From positions 1 to 64,000 of the IMG/VR virus record IMGVR_UViG_3300045240_000051: a stretch of 64,000 bases of DNA; one strand, 5' to 3'. The notes beneath the pieces are model-generated. The model was given only the letters and a program-made list of their open reading frames with translations. It was not told the origin of the DNA and did no database searches. Source of the stretch: a virus. Each line of letters begins with the position of its first letter. Positions within the stretch are counted from its first letter, which is position 1. Shown here piece after piece: positions 56,014 to 64,000 of the stretch. Both the position numbers and the translations under genes were made by a program.

Positions 56014-57888
56014 ATGCGTGATTTTACGGTAATACGAGCAAGTGCAGCGTCATTAGGGTCCATCGTCCAGACGGTGGGTTCTGTGTTGACGTATGTTATC
56101 GACTATCGACAGTTTTTGACTACTGGCGAAACTCTCGCGTCTGTTGGATTTGTGGTGAGTGGTGGACCCGCCACGATTTCAAATGTTACGTTGTCATTGG
56201 ATCGTTTGCAAGTGATGTTCACGCTTAACGGTGGCGGGTTGAACGATAAGTTTACCGTCACGGTAACAGCAAAAACTTCTACCGGTGAAACACGCGTTGA
56301 CACGATAAACTGCCAAGTTACGACCAACGGCGGCCCTACAACGCTGTTTGCAAACGGCCAGCAGTATAACACTTTGATCGGCCCACAAGGCCCCACAGGT
56401 AATTCAGGGCCGACTGGACTTCCTGGTTCTGCGGTTAACACAGGTGCGACCGGTCCGACGGGGTGGACAGGTAATACCGGCCCTGCTGGTACTGCGTCTA
56501 ATACAGGTGCCACAGGAAACACAGGCCCATCAGGAGGCCCGACGGGTCCGACTGGAACATCGGCCACGGGGCCAACGGGCTATACAGGTCCTTCTGGTCC
56601 GGTTGGCGGTCTTGGTGCTCCTGGCGCTGACAGCACGGTTACTGGGCCTACTGGATATACGGGTTATACCGGTAATACTGGCGCGTCGGGTTCGGCTTCA
56701 AATACAGGTGCTACTGGACCTACTGGGTTTACAGGTAACACCGGGAATACTGGTGCTTCAAGCACAGTTACTGGTCCTACCGGTAATACTGGGCCGTTGG
56801 GAACAGGGCCAACAGGAAATACCGGCGCTCAAGGTGCGGCTAGCACAGTTACCGGGCCCACCGGTAATACGGGTTCTATTGGCGCTGCGGGGGCGGCGAG
56901 CACTGTTACCGGTCCTACTGGCAACACGGGCCCTGGTGTTAATCTTGCCGCGGCGAATGTGTGGACAGGATTAAACACGTTTAACGGGGGGCTTCTTACA
57001 GGGACCGGTGCTACGTTTGGGTTTGGCGGTCCGGAACCTTGGTGTGACGCGTCAGTGTTTGGTATGTCTTCTGCCAATGCAGATAATTCTACAGCGTTGC
57101 AAGCTGCTATTAACTATATGAATTCTAATTTTGGCGGTGGAAATATACGTATTCCGCACGGGGATTTTCTGTTTACGAACGCTGTTACGGTAAAAGGTGC
57201 CTGTAGGTTGATTGGTGTTGGCAGACGCTTAACTGTTTTAGATGCACTGGCTACCGACATAAACGTTTTGAATTTTAACTCCAGTTGTCAAGATGGGTGC
57301 GGGTTGCAAGACCTTGCGGTGTATGGCAGACAAAATGCGGCTGCTTCGCATAGTACTATTATTGTGGCGGCAGGAGTTCCGGTTACATTTAGGGACTGTA
57401 ATATTTGGTATGGCCTTATTGGTATAAATATGGCCGGGGTGGATGGTATTATTGAAGATTGTTCTATTCAATCTTATGGGTATAATGTATATTCCACAGG
57501 GGCTAATTGGTGGTTGCGTACTGCGTTTGATGACGCTATAGCCGGTTTCACAGCGTTCTATCAAGACCAAGCATATGCTGGATCGCCTAGCGCAGAGAAC
57601 CACTTTACCGATTGTGATCTTTCTACGGCGGCTACTTATTCGTTCCAGTGCGACGATGTGGCTGGTAGTCCTCGGGCCATAAACACGTTTAACGGCTGTG
57701 TATTCTCTAAAGCGGTTCTTATCCATAGGGCAGAAGCCACTATGATTTCCACCTGTGAAGTCGGTGCGGGTATTCTCATAGACAGCGGTGGCGGGGTTAT
57801 GACCTTAACCGGTAATTACGCTTTCAACCCTATCACGGTGACGGGTGGGACGGCGGTTGTGAAGGCAGGTAACTACAACATTTCGTAA
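56014..57888 (+). CDS. Tailspike with attachment domain, collagen stalk and beta-helix head
   Basis: The N-terminal domain ([35 protein letters not shown]) is homologous to that of protein E. A collagen stalk follows (residues about 125-305), then a pectate-lyase-like beta helix starting [20 protein letters not shown], with [26 protein letters not shown] and repeated short strands to the end. Beta-helix spikes usually cleave or bind host polysaccharide. The collagen stalk in front of such a head is unusual. Confidence 0.85.
   Translation: MRDFTVIRASAASLGSIVQTVGSVLTYVIDYRQFLTTGETLASVGFVVSGGPATISNVTLSLDRLQVMFTLNGGGLNDKFTVTVTAKTSTGETRVDTINCQVTTNGGPTTLFANGQQYNTLIGPQGPTGNSGPTGLPGSAVNTGATGPTGWTGNTGPAGTASNTGATGNTGPSGGPTGPTGTSATGPTGYTGPSGPVGGLGAPGADSTVTGPTGYTGYTGNTGASGSASNTGATGPTGFTGNTGNTGASSTVTGPTGNTGPLGTGPTGNTGAQGAASTVTGPTGNTGSIGAAGAASTVTGPTGNTGPGVNLAAANVWTGLNTFNGGLLTGTGATFGFGGPEPWCDASVFGMSSANADNSTALQAAINYMNSNFGGGNIRIPHGDFLFTNAVTVKGACRLIGVGRRLTVLDALATDINVLNFNSSCQDGCGLQDLAVYGRQNAAASHSTIIVAAGVPVTFRDCNIWYGLIGINMAGVDGIIEDCSIQSYGYNVYSTGANWWLRTAFDDAIAGFTAFYQDQAYAGSPSAENHFTDCDLSTAATYSFQCDDVAGSPRAINTFNGCVFSKAVLIHRAEATMISTCEVGAGILIDSGGGVMTLTGNYAFNPITVTGGTAVVKAGNYNIS
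56252..56266. repeat. Dispersed palindrome copy 21 (N5)
   Basis: TTACCGTCACGGTAA in the tailspike attachment domain, read as Phe-Thr-Val-Thr-Val-Thr. Confidence 0.8.
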
Positions 57889-57898
57889 GGAGGGTTTC

Positions 57899-58027
57899 AT
57901 GGGTTGGTTTGTTGCTATTGTGATTGTTGCATTTGTAGGGTATGTTGCGTACAGGGTTTATAAATCGGACCCTAATGCCGCGCAAGAAGTCGAGAGTGCA
58001 TTCGGCAAGACAGGACCAAAGAAGTAA
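57899..58027 (+). CDS. 42-aa membrane protein
   Basis: AAGGAGGG precedes the ATG. The peptide has one transmembrane helix (MGWFVAIVIVAFVGYVAYRV) and a charged tail (YKSDPNAAQEVESAFGKTG). First gene of the lysis cassette, possibly an accessory or antiholin. Confidence 0.7.
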   Translation: MGWFVAIVIVAFVGYVAYRVYKSDPNAAQEVESAFGKTGPKK

Positions 58028-58030
58028 ACC

Positions 58031-58309
58031 ATGGCCACAGTTGTCGAGACAGTTGGTGCTGCTGTAACAGCCACCAAAGACGCCACTGCTGCTACATTGG
58101 ATAATCACGCCGTGTCTGACTGGCGTGATGCCCATAAAATGTGGAGCATACAGATTGCCGTGTTTTGGGCTGTTGTGGCTGGCGTATGGATGGCGTTACC
58201 AGCATTTCAAGACCGTCTTGACCCGTTTTGGTTCGCCGCCTTGTGTATTGTGTTTTCACTGGCTATATGTTTTGCTAGGCTTACACATCAACCAGGGTTA
58301 CCTGACTAA
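58031..58309 (+). CDS. Holin candidate, 92 aa
   Basis: Two transmembrane helices (IQIAVFWAVVAGVWMALP and FWFAALCIVFSLAICFARL) follow a soluble N-terminus containing SDWRDAHKMWS. Size, topology and location directly before the lysozyme gene fit a holin that opens the inner membrane or a pinholin that releases the SAR lysozyme. Confidence 0.75.
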   Translation: MATVVETVGAAVTATKDATAATLDNHAVSDWRDAHKMWSIQIAVFWAVVAGVWMALPAFQDRLDPFWFAALCIVFSLAICFARLTHQPGLPD

Positions 58310-58806
58310 TGACCAGTATTCGTAATCACCCTCTTGTACAGCAGCACGCCGGCAAAGTTGCATGGTTGGTTGTTGCTATTACCATAGTGTCCGGATTTGA
58401 AGGGTTCTACCCTAAGAAGTACTATGATAGCGTTGGTGTAGCCACCATATGTTATGGGGCTACAGCAGCCGACCATGTGGACCTTACCAAGGTTTACACG
58501 AAAGAAGAATGCCAGCGAATGCTCGGGAACGATTTGCCCAAGTACGACTTATCGGTTCATAAATGTCTCACAAAGGAAGCATACGATGCCCTACCGCCAG
58601 AACGACATGCAGCAGTTGTTAGCCTTGTCTACAATGTCGGCGGCGGCGCTTTCTGCCATTCTTCTGTGGCCCGCGATCTTAATGCTGGACGGTTACAACA
58701 GGCTTGCGACGATTTCCTCCGGTTCAACAAAGCCGGGGGCCGAGTCCTCAAAGGGCTAACCAATCGACGCGAAGCCGAGCGCAAACTTTGCAGGGTGGGA
58801 CTATGA
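58309..58806 (+). CDS. SAR endolysin, GH24 lysozyme
   Basis: The T4/P21-type catalytic triad is complete: Glu31-x8-Asp40-x5-Thr46 in GFEGFYPKKYYDSVGVATIC. A weak hydrophobic helix (about residues 17-29) just before it is a signal-anchor-release segment, so the enzyme can be exported without a holin-sized hole. It cleaves peptidoglycan. The start overlaps the holin stop. Confidence 0.9.
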   Translation: MTSIRNHPLVQQHAGKVAWLVVAITIVSGFEGFYPKKYYDSVGVATICYGATAADHVDLTKVYTKEECQRMLGNDLPKYDLSVHKCLTKEAYDALPPERHAAVVSLVYNVGGGAFCHSSVARDLNAGRLQQACDDFLRFNKAGGRVLKGLTNRREAERKLCRVGL

Positions 58807-59114
58807 CATTTTTGGTAGAATATTTTTTTGCCGGTGTGTGGAGTCTTGTTTGGCACTGGGGGCTTGGGATAGGGCTTGTTATCCTGTGCTTGTTCATGGC
58901 ATGGTTCAGCCCCCTATGGAAAAAGGATTTTTTATGGGCCGCGGTAGTTGTGGTTATGGCTCTCGTGTTTGAAGCCGTGGGCGTCCACGACGAAGCCGTG
59001 ATTTGCAACGCCCGGACAGTTGTGGTAGAGAAGCAGGTTCATAAGGTGGTTGTTGGCACCAAAAACCCAAAGGCCAAACAAAAGAAAGACCCCTTCGATA
59101 ACCCCAAATTTTGA
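58803..59114 (+). CDS. Lysis-associated membrane protein, spanin-like candidate
   Basis: ATG overlaps the lysozyme stop (ATGA). Two hydrophobic helices (GLGIGLVILCLFMAWF and LWAAVVVVMALVFEAVG) precede a soluble part (VVVEKQVHKVVVGTKNPKAK). Position fits an inner-membrane spanin or accessory lysis protein, but two membrane spans are atypical for i-spanins. Confidence 0.6.
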   Translation: MTFLVEYFFAGVWSLVWHWGLGIGLVILCLFMAWFSPLWKKDFLWAAVVVVMALVFEAVGVHDEAVICNARTVVVEKQVHKVVVGTKNPKAKQKKDPFDNPKF

Positions 59115-59123
59115 GGACCCACC

Positions 59124-59351
59124 ATGAAAGCCGTAGCCCTTTTAGCATTGCTTGCTGTAGCTCCTGCCAGTTGTAACCCCAATAATGTTCCGGCTGCGGA
59201 TAGAGCCACTATTTGCGAAGCCCTTATTGGGCCGTTGCGTTATAACACGGCCAATAAAGCCAGTCAGCGGTATGCTGCTGTTCTGTTGGCAATGGACCTG
59301 AAACAGCGTAATCAAGTGTGGACGGCTCTTGGGTGTAGGGAGGGAACGTGA
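59124..59351 (+). CDS. Small exported protein, lipoprotein-like (o-spanin candidate)
   Basis: A signal sequence (MKAVALLALLAVAPASCN) ends in a possible lipobox (PASC) with Cys17. The mature part is short and helical (RYAAVLLAMDLKQRNQVW). In the lysis cassette a small outer-membrane lipoprotein would be a good o-spanin candidate. Confidence 0.6.
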   Translation: MKAVALLALLAVAPASCNPNNVPAADRATICEALIGPLRYNTANKASQRYAAVLLAMDLKQRNQVWTALGCREGT

Positions 59352-59524
59352 AAGCAATTCTGCTTGCCCTAGCTCTGCATGTTCCACCGTTGGACTGTTC
59401 GAAGATACCCTGGTTCTTCAAGTCGTATTCTGTGTCCCAGGTAGATGACGCCATGCGGTCTGTGGGTATGTTGAAGTGGCAGCTTGCGCGCTTGCACAAA
59501 TGCCTGGGCGTTAATGAAGTCTAA
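59348..59524 (+). CDS. 58-aa exported small protein
   Basis: GTG overlaps the previous stop (GTGA) with GGAGGG upstream. A short hydrophobic start (MKAILLALALHVPPLDCS) resembles a signal peptide; the rest is helical and basic with two more Cys-containing segments. Likely a periplasmic accessory of the lysis group. Confidence 0.55.
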   Translation: MKAILLALALHVPPLDCSKIPWFFKSYSVSQVDDAMRSVGMLKWQLARLHKCLGVNEV

Positions 59525-59729
59525 AGATACTTACCCTAGTTTTCAATCTGCAATGGCGGCCATGAAGCAACGGCCGTCTTCTAACGTATCACAAGGCGCG
59601 CAGCCAGCTACAGGAGACCCCAATGGCAGAATTGTTTCAGGTGCCGATAGAGGACGAGGATATGGCGCCGCTCAAGCTACAGGAAACGCCAGAGCAAGCA
59701 ACAGTGGAAGTAGCCGCGCCGGAACTTGA
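59514..59729 (+). CDS. Possible 71-aa gene overlapping its neighbours
   Basis: ATG 59514 lies in the end of the previous gene. The first half (MKSKDTYPSFQSAMAAMKQR, PSSNVSQGAQPATGD) resembles N-termini of small virion proteins; the second half overlaps the 150-aa gene by 107 bases and looks arbitrary (Gly/Ser/Arg). The real product may be shorter or absent. Confidence 0.35.
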   Translation: MKSKDTYPSFQSAMAAMKQRPSSNVSQGAQPATGDPNGRIVSGADRGRGYGAAQATGNARASNSGSSRAGT

Positions 59730-60075
59730 TGCTCCGGTAGAAAACGCTAAACAGCGTGCGGATCGCGAAGCGGCGGAAGCCCGACAGACACGCGTTAGGG
59801 ATTTCACTTTGGCAGTGCTTGAAGCCCGCAAGCCGGCCCCGGAGCCTGTTGCCACGCAACCTGTGGCTCCGGGTATGGCGGATCGTACCGCTGCGGAAAA
59901 GGCCGAAGGGGCGCGCATGAACCAAGTCCATGCCGATGCCAAAGCCAATCGGCCGGTGCAGAAACCTAACGCACGAGAAGTTGCCGCGCAGGGTAGCTCT
60001 ACGCCTGTCTTCCGCCCGTCCGACTATATTCCAGACCCTACGAAGGCTGCGCCACCGCAGGGTCGCAATTTATAA
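59623..60075 (+). CDS. 150-aa disordered hypothetical protein
   Basis: CAGGAG precedes the ATG. The product is Ala/Glu/Pro-rich, with a helical middle (QRADREAAEARQTRVRDFTL) and a Pro-rich end (FRPSDYIPDPTKAAPPQG). Possibly a minor virion or assembly protein. Its stop overlaps the endonuclease VII start (TAATG). Confidence 0.6.
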   Translation: MAELFQVPIEDEDMAPLKLQETPEQATVEVAAPELDAPVENAKQRADREAAEARQTRVRDFTLAVLEARKPAPEPVATQPVAPGMADRTAAEKAEGARMNQVHADAKANRPVQKPNAREVAAQGSSTPVFRPSDYIPDPTKAAPPQGRNL

Positions 60076-60530
60076 TGCCGTTTGATTTTGCTGCATATAA
60101 ACGAAAGCGACGCGCGGACCCCGTTCTTCATGCGCATGATAGGGCTATGGATAATGCACGCTTGCGCAAAAAACGAAAAGAAGACCCGGAAAAAGTTAGG
60201 GCCCGAGATAGGGCCGTGTATCATTCTCGACCAGAAAATTGGATAAAACGAGCTCGTTTACGAAAGTATAAAATTACTCCTGTAGAGTGGGATAAACTAT
60301 TCGAGCAGCAAGGGAAAGTCTGCGCAATTTGCAAAGACCCATATGCTGGTTGGAAGCGAGGAACGTGGCACACAGACCACGATCATAAGACAGGAATAGT
60401 GCGTGGCATTCTCTGTCACCATTGCAATCATATGCTTGGGGCAGCAAAAGACAACCCGGATTGTCTTATAGAAGGCGCGAAGTATCTGCGGGAAAGGAAC
60501 GGTGGTCCCAATGCCGGCAATAAAGCTTGA
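60075..60530 (+). CDS. Recombination endonuclease VII-like protein
   Basis: The C-terminal half is the endonuclease VII fold: Cys83-x2-Cys86 and Cys114-x2-Cys117 form the zinc site, and Asp101-His102-Asp103-His104 with Asn118 form the catalytic His-Me finger (WHTDHDHKTG, CHHCNHMLG). The N-terminal half is basic. T4 endonuclease VII resolves branched DNA before packaging; free-standing relatives can also be homing enzymes. The location among late genes allows either. Confidence 0.85.
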   Translation: MPFDFAAYKRKRRADPVLHAHDRAMDNARLRKKRKEDPEKVRARDRAVYHSRPENWIKRARLRKYKITPVEWDKLFEQQGKVCAICKDPYAGWKRGTWHTDHDHKTGIVRGILCHHCNHMLGAAKDNPDCLIEGAKYLRERNGGPNAGNKA

Positions 60531-63500
60531 ACAGATAGGTGGAATGTTGCCTGCTTGGGACCCGTAGCCACAATTACTCCCGGCCGGGCAGGCATCCGAC
60601 GCTACTAATCTTTATGCATTCTCCGGACATATGGAGGGTTGGCGCGTACCAAAGTTGCTGCGCAACCTTACGAATAGCGCGGCTAAGTTTGCGTATCGCG
60701 TACCATCTACCGCGCAAACCTATGCGGGTGTGTTTCTTGTTTTTGCTGGTGGAGGGGGTCATCGCCCTGCCGATGGCGATACAGTAACAATCGGTAATTT
60801 CACATACACGTTTCGTCTAACCGCCGCCGTTGCCCCATATGAAGTTTGGATGGGTAACACGGGTACAGAGAGCGCGCGTAACCTTCTTGCTGCGTTGACT
60901 AACGACAATGGGCTGCAAACAAATATCGGCTTGTGGTACGCCAACGGTACTGAGCAAAATCCTGCTGTGGGTACGCAGAGTTACGTGGGTATGATACCAT
61001 TGGGGGCTGGTGCTGGTAACGCGGCCTATGTACCGTACGTAGCGGTACAGGCTCCTGTTGTCGGTGTTGCGTATAACGGGGTTACAGCAACTACGAACGT
61101 AAATCCGCAGTCTATCAGGGTGCTGTCCGATCTGGCTTCGCTCGCGGACACAACTACGGTTTTTGTCGGTGGCAGCAATCCCTCCTTGAAAAATGGAATT
61201 ACTGATACTGTGTCGTGGTTGGAATTTTTAGACCCTGATACCAACGTAGTGCGTTCGCAAGTTTTGAACGACCAGTTTCAGCGGTATTATTTTGCTAGTC
61301 CATCCCAACGTCCGCAGTATAACACAGCGGCTCGTATTGCTGCCGGACAGCCCGCGTTTAAGCTTGGCATAAACCCACCTACTATTCCTCCAACTGTTTC
61401 AGTATCGGGGGGTAATAATCAGCTTTCGTTTCCAACTTATGGGTCCGCGAACAGCGGCGCAAGCTTGGGGTCCTTTTTTGCCAACGCTATGATGCTGATG
61501 CCAATTACCCCTACGGTAAATGGCACCTTACAAAGTGTGTCCTTTACGCCGGGTAATACAGACGCCACTCAACAATTCCAAGCAGTTGTCTATTCCGACA
61601 ATGGAACAGCTACTGGCGGAACAACGCCAACAAAACCTTTTACTCTTATTGCTGCGGGTGCAATCCAAACCGGAACTACGGCGGGTGTAGCGGCAGTAAG
61701 TCCATTGCTTAACCCAATAGGGTTGCTGGCCAATACATCATATTGGGTTGGTTTTATGCTTCTCAATAATGAGAATATATACGCTGCTAGTCCTGCTACT
61801 CCGCTTACTGGTTTGGCTACTAACACTAACGTGCCGTTCGCTAATGGTGCCCCCTTCAACGCGCCTGTCCTTAATACTATGGCCGTGTATGGGTACGCGT
61901 CTAACCCGTCCATATGGGCCACCATACAAACAAGCGACGTGTTGGAAGCGCGTGCTTACATTTACACTTGGGTGAGTGCGTACAACGAGGAAAGTGCCCC
62001 AAGTCCTTTCGCACTGGCAAACGGTTTCACCGATGCTACGTGGAGTATTCAATGTACGCCACCGCCTTTGGCGGACATGGGCACAGATCGCAACCTGACA
62101 ACCGTTAGGCTTTACCGTACGGTAACAGGATCGTCCGGCGCCACGGTGTTCTTTTGGGTAGCGGATTTCCCCATAACGCAGACCGGCTACCAAGACACAC
62201 AGACCGATGCCGTGATCGCCACGCATATCCAGCTTCCGAGTACGACTTACTTCCCGCCGCCTGGAAACCTACAAGGTTTAATCAATCTCCCCAACGGGAT
62301 GGTTGCAGGGTTTATAGGTAACCAGATTTGGTTCTGCGTTCCGTTCCTGCCGCATGCGTGGCCACCTGCTACGGTGTTCAACACAGAGTTCCCTATTGTT
62401 GGATTGGGATATACCAACGGCGCTCTGGTGGCCTGTACGGCGGCCACGCCTTATGTGTTGAACGGCACCAACCCCAACACCATGAGCGTTACAAAGTGCC
62501 ACGCTGCGGAACCATGCTTGTCCCGCGGAAGCATTCTCAGTACCGACCTTGGCGTATATTACATGTCGCCGAACGGGTTGATACAGGTTACTAATTTGGC
62601 GCAGGCCACCAACGTAACCGAGTTATGGATAACTCGCGAGAAGTGGGTAGCTCTTACGCCGCAGCAGCGTGGGCGTGTTGCTCCCATAAGCGGGTGTTAT
62701 TTCTGTTATGGTACTACGTCCGGCCCCATTGTTAATGCGGATAAGGCTACAGCAGTCCTTTTGCATTTTGATGGTGTAAACGGTTCAACGGCTATAACAG
62801 ACACGGCTTCCCCCCTCCATATTTGGACAGCACATGGCGCTGCCGCTATTTCAACGGTGGCTTCTAAATTTGGCGGTTCTGCTCTTGTTTGCCCAGATGC
62901 TGTTGACGGCAATGACTATATTGATATTCCCGCGGGTTCTGATTTTTACTTAGGTTCCGGTGATTTTACTATTGATACGTGGTTCAATAGGCAGGGGGGT
63001 AATGGCACAACTCGTATTATTGCGGGACAGTGTAATGCTGGCGGTGCTGACCAGAGTTTTCAATTAAGGTTGAATTCTTCAAACGTTCTTGAGGCACTTG
63101 TTAACGGGACTAATAATGTTACAGGGACCACCGCTGTAACTTCGGTGGGTTGGCATCATGCGGCTCTGGTTCGTACTGGTAACATTTTACGGTTGTTTTT
63201 AGATGGCGTACAGGAGGGTGGCGATATCGCTTTTACCGGGGCGGTAACAAGCAGCACGTCGCCACTGGCTGTGGGCAGAATTGGGGCTTTTCCTAGTTTG
63301 TCGTTCAATGGCTATATTGACGAGTTTAGAATTTCAATTGGAGTTGCGCGTTGGACTTCCAATTTTACACCCCCAGCAACAGCGTATTCACTACCCGCTG
63401 TTGTTGATCCTGTTGCGCAGCAAGGGTTCGCTATCGAGTTAAACCAGGATAATACCAGCTTCACCATATGGCCGCAGCCGGGTGGACATAGAGTGGGCTT

Positions 63501-64000
63501 CACCAAACTTACTTCGCCTAACGGTTTTAACGTGGATAATATTTCGATTGACCCGTGGACGGGTATTGCGTTGATCGTGCAGAACGGCCAAGTGTATTAT
63601 TACGACTTTACAGACCCAGCCGCGGCCATGCAGCCGTATGCGTACCAGTCCAAGGTCTACCAGCAGAATACCAAAAAGAGCTATTCAGCCATGCGGGCGT
63701 TCTTCACGGTGCCGGTTAACACGCCAGCACAGCAGGGCGTGCCTAATCAACTGGTTGAGACCGATCCAAGTTGGCAAACGCTTGGCACTGGCCAGTGGGG
63801 TATTATCCTGGTGTATGCCGACGTGGACGATGGCACCGGGCAAGGTGTCCTACAGCTTGTGTGCGCGCGTGAACTGCGCCAGAGCGGCGAACTGCTTAGG
63901 ATTACGGGTGGCTACAAGGCCGAACGTTGGCAGTTCAAAGTGCTAGGACGTGTGGTTATATCGAATATTCAAGTAGCTACGTCGGTTAAAGAATTGGCGA
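60511..64000 (+). CDS. Giant tail structural protein, with in-frame TAG and 3' end outside window
   Basis: An ATG inside the endonuclease VII gene opens MPAIKLEQIGGMLPAWDP, then TAG at 60565-60567, after which the same frame stays open to the window end (over 1140 codons): PQLLPAGQASD..., GWRVPKLLRNLTNSAAKFAY. Both sides of the TAG look like one continuous N-terminus of a large tail protein seen in podovirus-like phages. About residues 745-965 form a LamG-like jelly roll (LLHFDGVNGSTAITD, WHHAALVRTGNILRLFLDG, IDEFRIS). The next possible ATG is 60631 with a poor ribosome site. Read-through, mutation or a shortened start are all possible. Confidence 0.7.
61505..61519. repeat. Dispersed palindrome copy 22 (N5)
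   Basis: TTACC-CCTAC-GGTAA in the giant tail gene, read as Ile-Thr-Pro-Thr-Val-Asn. The spacer is less symmetric than in other copies. Confidence 0.7.
62112..62125. repeat. Dispersed palindrome copy 23 (N4)
   Basis: TTACCGTACGGTAA, a perfect 14-bp palindrome, read as Tyr-Arg-Thr-Val-Thr in the giant tail gene. Confidence 0.85.
63233..63247. repeat. Dispersed palindrome copy 24 (N5)
   Basis: TTACC-GGGGC-GGTAA in the LamG-like part of the giant tail gene, read as Phe-Thr-Gly-Ala-Val-Thr. Confidence 0.8.

Noticed and set aside
61738-62226. Minus-strand 162-aa frame and other frames between 60.5 and 64 kb
   Set aside because: They are shadows of the giant tail gene, which stays open on the plus strand to the window end.
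60511-64000. Genome-wide recoding of TAG as an amino acid
   Set aside because: TAG ends several well-supported genes in the window, often with overlapping next starts.

Overview
This window is part of a tailed double-stranded DNA bacteriophage genome. It carries a large terminase, portal, scaffold, HK97-like major capsid protein, head-completion proteins, a large internal (ejection) protein, a tailspike and a lysis cassette, together with a phage replication set. No ribosomal, tRNA or host housekeeping genes were seen. No tail tube, tape measure or sheath gene was recognised, and the giant internal virion protein suggests a short-tailed (podovirus-like) particle. A SAR-type lysozyme, lipoprotein-like and signal-peptide lysis genes and Gram-negative-style promoters and Shine-Dalgarno sites point to a Gram-negative host. 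An OmpR-type winged-helix regulator and several small-protein families make an alphaproteobacterial host plausible, but that is inference.

Layout. (1) 1-6497, + strand: end of a late operon with a truncated Gln-rich virion protein, the 1793-residue ejection protein and a small basic protein. (2) 6494-30103, - strand: one long early/replication operon of roughly 50 mostly overlapping genes. It encodes an AEP primase-helicase, SNF2-like helicase, VRR-NUC nuclease, Cys-cluster PD-(D/E)XK nuclease, family A DNA polymerase, three nucleotide-metabolism genes, a MoxR-type ATPase with a VWA metallopeptidase-like partner, a hendecad-repeat protein and many small hypothetical proteins. (3) 30104-30761: a non-coding control region with divergent promoters and a 73-bp inverted repeat. 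(4) 30762-35491, + strand: small accessory and membrane proteins and a winged-helix regulator. (5) 35488-38714, - strand: large terminase, a metallophosphoesterase and a candidate small terminase, inverted relative to the portal. (6) 38827-64000, + strand: portal, sulfotransferase, three collagen-like proteins, a glycosyltransferase/methyltransferase/radical-SAM cassette, head genes, more collagen-like fibres, tailspike, lysis genes, endonuclease VII and a giant tail gene that runs off the window.

How the parts fit. The early operon appears to start at a consensus promoter lying directly at its first codon, so the first mRNA may be leaderless. The late region builds the particle and, unusually, places GPT-rich collagen-like fibres beside sulfotransferase, glycosyltransferase, methyltransferase and radical-SAM genes, suggesting enzymatic decoration of the virion or host surface. 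Across all regions, inside and between genes and in all three reading frames, there are 24 copies of the palindrome TTACC-N4/5/6-GGTAA, about 200 times more than expected by chance. This is the strongest sign of an undescribed genome-wide DNA-binding or regulatory system here.

Limits: all functions are read from motifs by eye. Promoters, hairpins and very small genes are predictions.
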